Assembly: GCA_001969505.1 (NCBI GenBank)
Contig: LSSK01000404.1
Span: 1-34,486 of the forward strand
Reading direction: 5' to 3'
Source of the DNA: Zancudomyces culisetae
Lineage: Eukaryota; Kickxellomycota; Harpellomycetes; Harpellales; Legeriomycetaceae
DNA length: 34,486 bases
Positions within the stretch are counted from its first letter, which is position 1; the number at the start of each line of letters is the position of its first letter. Made by a program: the position numbers and the translations under genes. The notes beneath the pieces are model-generated. The model searched no databases and had not been told where the DNA came from. It saw nothing but the letters and a program-made list of their open reading frames with translations. This document shows positions 30,831-34,486 of the stretch, piece by piece.

Positions 30831-31508
30831 TGTTACTATTCTGGCTATAGAATATTTACTTGGTTTTTTTTTAAAATGACACGGTCCCTATTTCATATGT
30901 ATCATTCCTCTCTTGGATTGGTGTCGAAAAAATGTTACCATCGTATTAGACATTAATCAAATACCCGCGTTTTATCGTCTCCACTGATGTCATTTTTTTT
31001 GGGAGAGGGAAGGATAGGAGGATTTATGTGTGAGTGTACGCTATTGCACCGAAGAATTAATAGCCGCTTAAGGTCCTATTTATATTTGGCTGCTTCATAC
31101 GCTCAGGTGATCGAATACTTTAATTATATTTTACCTTGCCACCGCCTGTTTCGCGTGAGCTGGATTATTTTTTTTTTAAACATAATACTTTCAAGTGTTG
31201 AGAATTTTTTTTTTCTTGTGTTGGAGTAAAGCCTCAATACATGTGCATTTAAAAAAGAAAAAATAATTCGTCACATCAAACATTCAAGTATTGAAGGAAC
31301 GTAATGGTAAAACCGGACAAAGTACTGTATATTTTGAAAGTTAAGTATTAAAAGAGATGCTAGTTATCTGTATATATGAATAGAGATTGCGGTTGGATAA
31401 ATCGCGAATAAGTATAATACCAAGTTAATTAAAGTTTGTAATACTCAAAAATATATGGCCTACTTGCTGTTATTGTTAGTTATGAATATATTGAGTAAAA
31501 CCTAATAC
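30831..31508. other. Intergenic between convergent genes
   Basis: About 680 bases holding the 3' ends of CHMP5 and of the following minus-strand gene. An 80-codon open stretch near 30987-31229 starts with ATG but has no likeness to a family and ends in T-runs. Nothing else seen. Confidence 0.5.
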
Positions 31509-34379
31509 TTAATGTACATCAAGTTTGGAGCGCATAGTCTCTGAAAGTTCAACGACCATCATTGCAGCTTCATTAAATGAGGTTGAATTACTTGAACCAC
31601 GGTCCAAACCTGTGCCGCCTAGGTTTAATTTTGTAGGCTCATTTTTTTGTTTATTTGTGATATCGATTTGTGTACTAGAAGTTGTTCCAAATTGTGAGTG
31701 CCCGCCTCTGTATGATGAAATACTTTCCGTGTATATGTTCATCGGTTTATTATTTCCGCTGTACTTTTCCTCACTAAAGAGCTGGGAATTTGGAATTTGT
31801 GTATATGTATCATATCTTGTTTTTGAAAACTTGCTATTCATCTCAACTGTAGATGTTTCGTAATTGTGTTCAGCAGCTACTAAAGATGCTTCTCCTAACC
31901 TACTGATGTTACCATAGTTTTGTTCTGCCAAGCTCTGATCAGTTGATGTTTGTGATAACCGATCACTAATAGTCCTAGACATTACAACAGTACGCGCATC
32001 GAGACCATGTGTAGGATATTCCATACCTAGTGTTGCGGATGCTTCTGAGCGTGAGATTGAAGGACCGACTCTTGAGCTGCTTTTATTAAAGCCGCTTTGC
32101 CGCAATGACACAGATGCTCCAGAATCTACAACATTGTTTCCGTTTGAACTATTGATAGTGTTAATTGTTAAATGTGGGTTGTTAGCATATCCACGATGTG
32201 AAACTGGTCTAAGTAGTGATCTTATTCTGTTGGATGTAGGAAGGACTTTGTCAATCAACGTGTATATTCGATCGAACTCTGACCCAAAATTCTCTTTTGT
32301 CGCTCTGTCCAGCTCAAATTGTGTAACATCCTCAGTTGATAACATGCTATAGATATTTGTATCCTTTCTTCCTGGTCTTTCACGTGTTGGTTTTTCTGGG
32401 TCATGTGAATTTGTAGATTGGATAACCCTGTATACATTAGGATTGACTATCACTGCTGAATAGTTTGGCCTTCGTTTTCTAAACTCGGTGATGAGATCCA
32501 GAAGAAGAGTTAGATGAAGCTCGGGGTTAAAGTCATCCTTTTGCAGTAAAAGCCTGTCACTCGAAGAGCATATGTATGTTAGAAGTAGCGATGTAATGCG
32601 CGAGTTGCTAGTTGATTTTAGCGATTCGTGTTTAGCTATACTAGTGCATATTTCAAACCATGCTGAAAATAGTCCATCTTCAACATTTCCTATTTCTATT
32701 GTATCTAGACTGATTAACTTTGATGCTGGCGGTGGTATCTTGTAAATAAGCCTGTAAAAAGCTGCTCCAACATCAAGCAAAAGGGCCATACATAAGAGTC
32801 TTAGATCAGGTGATGGATTGTCACAAAGACTCCATGCTAACCCCAAACTTTGTACAGCCTGCAGTGAAGAGTCCTCGATTTCAGATATTCTGTTTTCTAT
32901 GTACTCTGGATCGGATCTTTTAGGGTTGTCCAAAAACACCAACTGTAGGTCCTGTTCACTACAATGCACAAGAACATGTAGAAGCATGGGTAGTGTCAGC
33001 TTTACTCCACCAGTGCTGACTTCGCTTTCAGCACCATACGATTGATGAGATGAGACATTACTTATAAGCGCGTTTGCTCTTGGAACAATTTTTTTCCATA
33101 GAGTATACAGGTGCTCAATCTCGCTATCACTTAAATCTAATTTTAACCGTCTGACGTTTAATATAGAGCTTAGATATTGGTTGTTGTTGACTACTATTGC
33201 TTTAGCATACACTTTTTCTGGATCTAGACTGCACTCTTGATCCAAACTTTGATCTTCAATATCATTTAGATTAATCCATTTAGAACCAATACTTAGTAAT
33301 GACTGTTGTGCAAGTGCAAAGTATCTTTCTGTTTGGCCGAGCATAGTTAGTATCGCTATCTCTTTTATAACTGCAATTCTTTCGTCAACATCAATGTGCG
33401 ATTTGACTAACCTTGACCTAATTTGGGTTTTCTCTTCCTTTCCAATAATTCTACACCTTATTGCTTCGTTTAAAACCATATTAATCATTCTTCTAAACGC
33501 TTTTGCTTTTTCAAACTCGGTCACACGCTCTGTATGCAATAGACAGCATAATGGATTACAACATCTCTTTTTTGTACAGTGCAGAGGATATTTGGCATCA
33601 TATAACATCAGATTTACATTTATCATAAAGATATGATCAATTACAGACGGTTGATCCACTTTCACTAGTTCGTTCAGCTTCCACTTTGCCACCAAATCTA
33701 GGTTTAGCTTTGTACTTTTACAGGCATCAGCAACTAGGTACGCTATATCTTCCAGATATCCCGGAGTTGAACGTCTTGTAGCTTCTTGAATTCTTTTTGT
33801 TACTCTGCATCTAATTTCATAGCTGAGAAGTTCATCATTGAAGTATTTTTTAAACAACAACTCATTAACGTGTTGCATAAAAGCCAAAACATAGTTTCTT
33901 TCTTTTTTTGGTGCATCTCTGGCATCAAAATTACTGATGTTTCTGTATATCAGGCTCGGTTGATTAACGTCATAGTGACTTTCGTCTTTGCTTGCATCGT
34001 ACACATCTCTACTTTTGCCTCTGGTCACACCTGATTCGTATTTAGAGCTGTGGTTTTCGTCTTCATTTCCTTTTGCATATTTGAAAAACTCGTCATAATC
34101 TGTGGTATAACTCTTATAACCAAATGACTTGCTTGGCATGTTTTCTAGCTTTCCAGAAGAAAGTGTCTTGTTTGCTGGTGAGGAGTTGAAACTTTTGTTG
34201 GTATCGCTTTCGTATCCCCGACTTGATGAATGCAGTTTTTCGTTCAACTTGGTCATAATTTTTTTACCGCTTTTTAAAGCCTGCATGTATCTAATCTGCC
34301 TGTTTTTGCTCGAGTTTTCGACCAAGTTTAACACTAACTTGTGATCATCAACATCATTTACCATTTTTTTGCTAATCAT
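31509..34379 (-). CDS. Large helical protein with Cys cluster, unknown
   Basis: 956 residues, one exon, not recognised. Residues of about 1-55 are basic and helical; about 56-150 are Ser/Asn/Asp-rich and probably disordered. A long, mostly alpha-helical core runs from about 160 to 735 without an obvious enzyme motif or membrane segment, for example RNYVLAFMQHVNELLFKKYF, VDERIAVIKEIAILTMLGQ and DLRLLCMALLLDVGAAFY. It contains a cysteine cluster at 267-282 (H267, C268, C273, C274, C278, C279, H282), which could bind zinc or be lipidated. From about 735 to the end it is low complexity (Ser, Thr, Asn), with a short helical end, NEAAMMVVELSETMRSKLDV. The overall build suggests a scaffold or membrane-traffic regulator, but that is only a guess. 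The start ATG is the first in frame and stop codons lie just upstream. Confidence 0.8.
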   Translation of the reverse strand: MISKKMVNDVDDHKLVLNLVENSSKNRQIRYMQALKSGKKIMTKLNEKLHSSSRGYESDTNKSFNSSPANKTLSSGKLENMPSKSFGYKSYTTDYDEFFKYAKGNEDENHSSKYESGVTRGKSRDVYDASKDESHYDVNQPSLIYRNISNFDARDAPKKERNYVLAFMQHVNELLFKKYFNDELLSYEIRCRVTKRIQEATRRSTPGYLEDIAYLVADACKSTKLNLDLVAKWKLNELVKVDQPSVIDHIFMINVNLMLYDAKYPLHCTKKRCCNPLCCLLHTERVTEFEKAKAFRRMINMVLNEAIRCRIIGKEEKTQIRSRLVKSHIDVDERIAVIKEIAILTMLGQTERYFALAQQSLLSIGSKWINLNDIEDQSLDQECSLDPEKVYAKAIVVNNNQYLSSILNVRRLKLDLSDSEIEHLYTLWKKIVPRANALISNVSSHQSYGAESEVSTGGVKLTLPMLLHVLVHCSEQDLQLVFLDNPKRSDPEYIENRISEIEDSSLQAVQSLGLAWSLCDNPSPDLRLLCMALLLDVGAAFYRLIYKIPPPASKLISLDTIEIGNVEDGLFSAWFEICTSIAKHESLKSTSNSRITSLLLTYICSSSDRLLLQKDDFNPELHLTLLLDLITEFRKRRPNYSAVIVNPNVYRVIQSTNSHDPEKPTRERPGRKDTNIYSMLSTEDVTQFELDRATKENFGSEFDRIYTLIDKVLPTSNRIRSLLRPVSHRGYANNPHLTINTINSSNGNNVVDSGASVSLRQSGFNKSSSRVGPSISRSEASATLGMEYPTHGLDARTVVMSRTISDRLSQTSTDQSLAEQNYGNISRLGEASLVAAEHNYETSTVEMNSKFSKTRYDTYTQIPNSQLFSEEKYSGNNKPMNIYTESISSYRGGHSQFGTTSSTQIDITNKQKNEPTKLNLGGTGLDRGSSNSTSFNEAAMMVVELSETMRSKLDVH

Positions 34380-34486
34380 TATAATAATATAATATCAGTA
34401 TTGTGTTAATGTTGAAATTATTTTGCTATCTCCTTTGTACTGCTTCGCCGCAATACTCCCACCTACGTATTATACCAAAACTATAC
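34380..34486. other. Upstream flank of the unknown gene
   Basis: 107 bases of AT-rich DNA before the start codon at 34379, cut by the window edge. On the minus strand it includes an ATTATATTATTATAAT stretch just before the ATG. Confidence 0.4.

Overview
The window is a piece of nuclear chromosome from an AT-rich fungus. The fungal reading rests on a TOK-type outward-rectifier potassium channel with two pore domains, a Ran1/Sks1-type protein kinase, a secreted S9 peptidase of the dipeptidyl-peptidase 5 type, and short spliceosomal introns (75 to about 240 nt, mostly GT-AG). A 5MP/BZW translation regulator and a full ARPC4 gene, together with the AT-rich, gene-poor layout, make an early-diverging lineage (for example the Zoopagomycota, such as gut-dwelling Harpellales) more likely than a yeast. 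That placement is an inference and is weak. I recognised no transposon, virus, CRISPR array, tRNA or rRNA.

Layout. 1-2997 holds no gene I can support. DPP5-like peptidase (+, 2998-5109) and the spliced TOK channel (+, 5763-7542) follow. A Ran1/Sks1-like kinase with low-complexity extensions lies on the minus strand (8597-10069). A 6.5-kb stretch without a recognisable gene (10070-16547) contains a telomere-like hexamer array and a 14-G run. Then come a Bax-inhibitor/LFG family membrane protein (+, 16548-17444), 5MP/BZW (+, three exons, 18046-19506) and ARPC4 (-, three exons, 19600-20277), the last two convergent with only 93 bases between stop codons. After another 2.5 kb of noncoding DNA come a secreted Thr-rich coiled-coil protein (+, 22816-24708), a small secreted protein of unknown function (-, 25673-26137), an HDHD3-type HAD protein (-, two exons, 27379-28191), a CBR1-like short-chain dehydrogenase that has lost its catalytic motifs (-, 28562-29410), the ESCRT-III protein Vps60/CHMP5 (+, three exons, 29888-30830) and a 956-residue protein I cannot identify (-, 31509-34379).

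The genes do not form one pathway. They are housekeeping genes (translation control, actin branching, endosomal sorting, ER or Golgi stress channel) mixed with surface or secreted products (DPP5, Thr-rich protein, small secreted protein, potassium channel). The most unusual points are a GC-AG intron directly behind the ARPC4 start codon, a possible 12-nt exon in the channel gene, the dead-looking reductase, the Thr-rich protein, the Cys-cluster protein, and a hexamer array whose units differ only by transitions. Exon structures were built by hand from homologous reading frames and splice motifs and have not been tested against transcripts.
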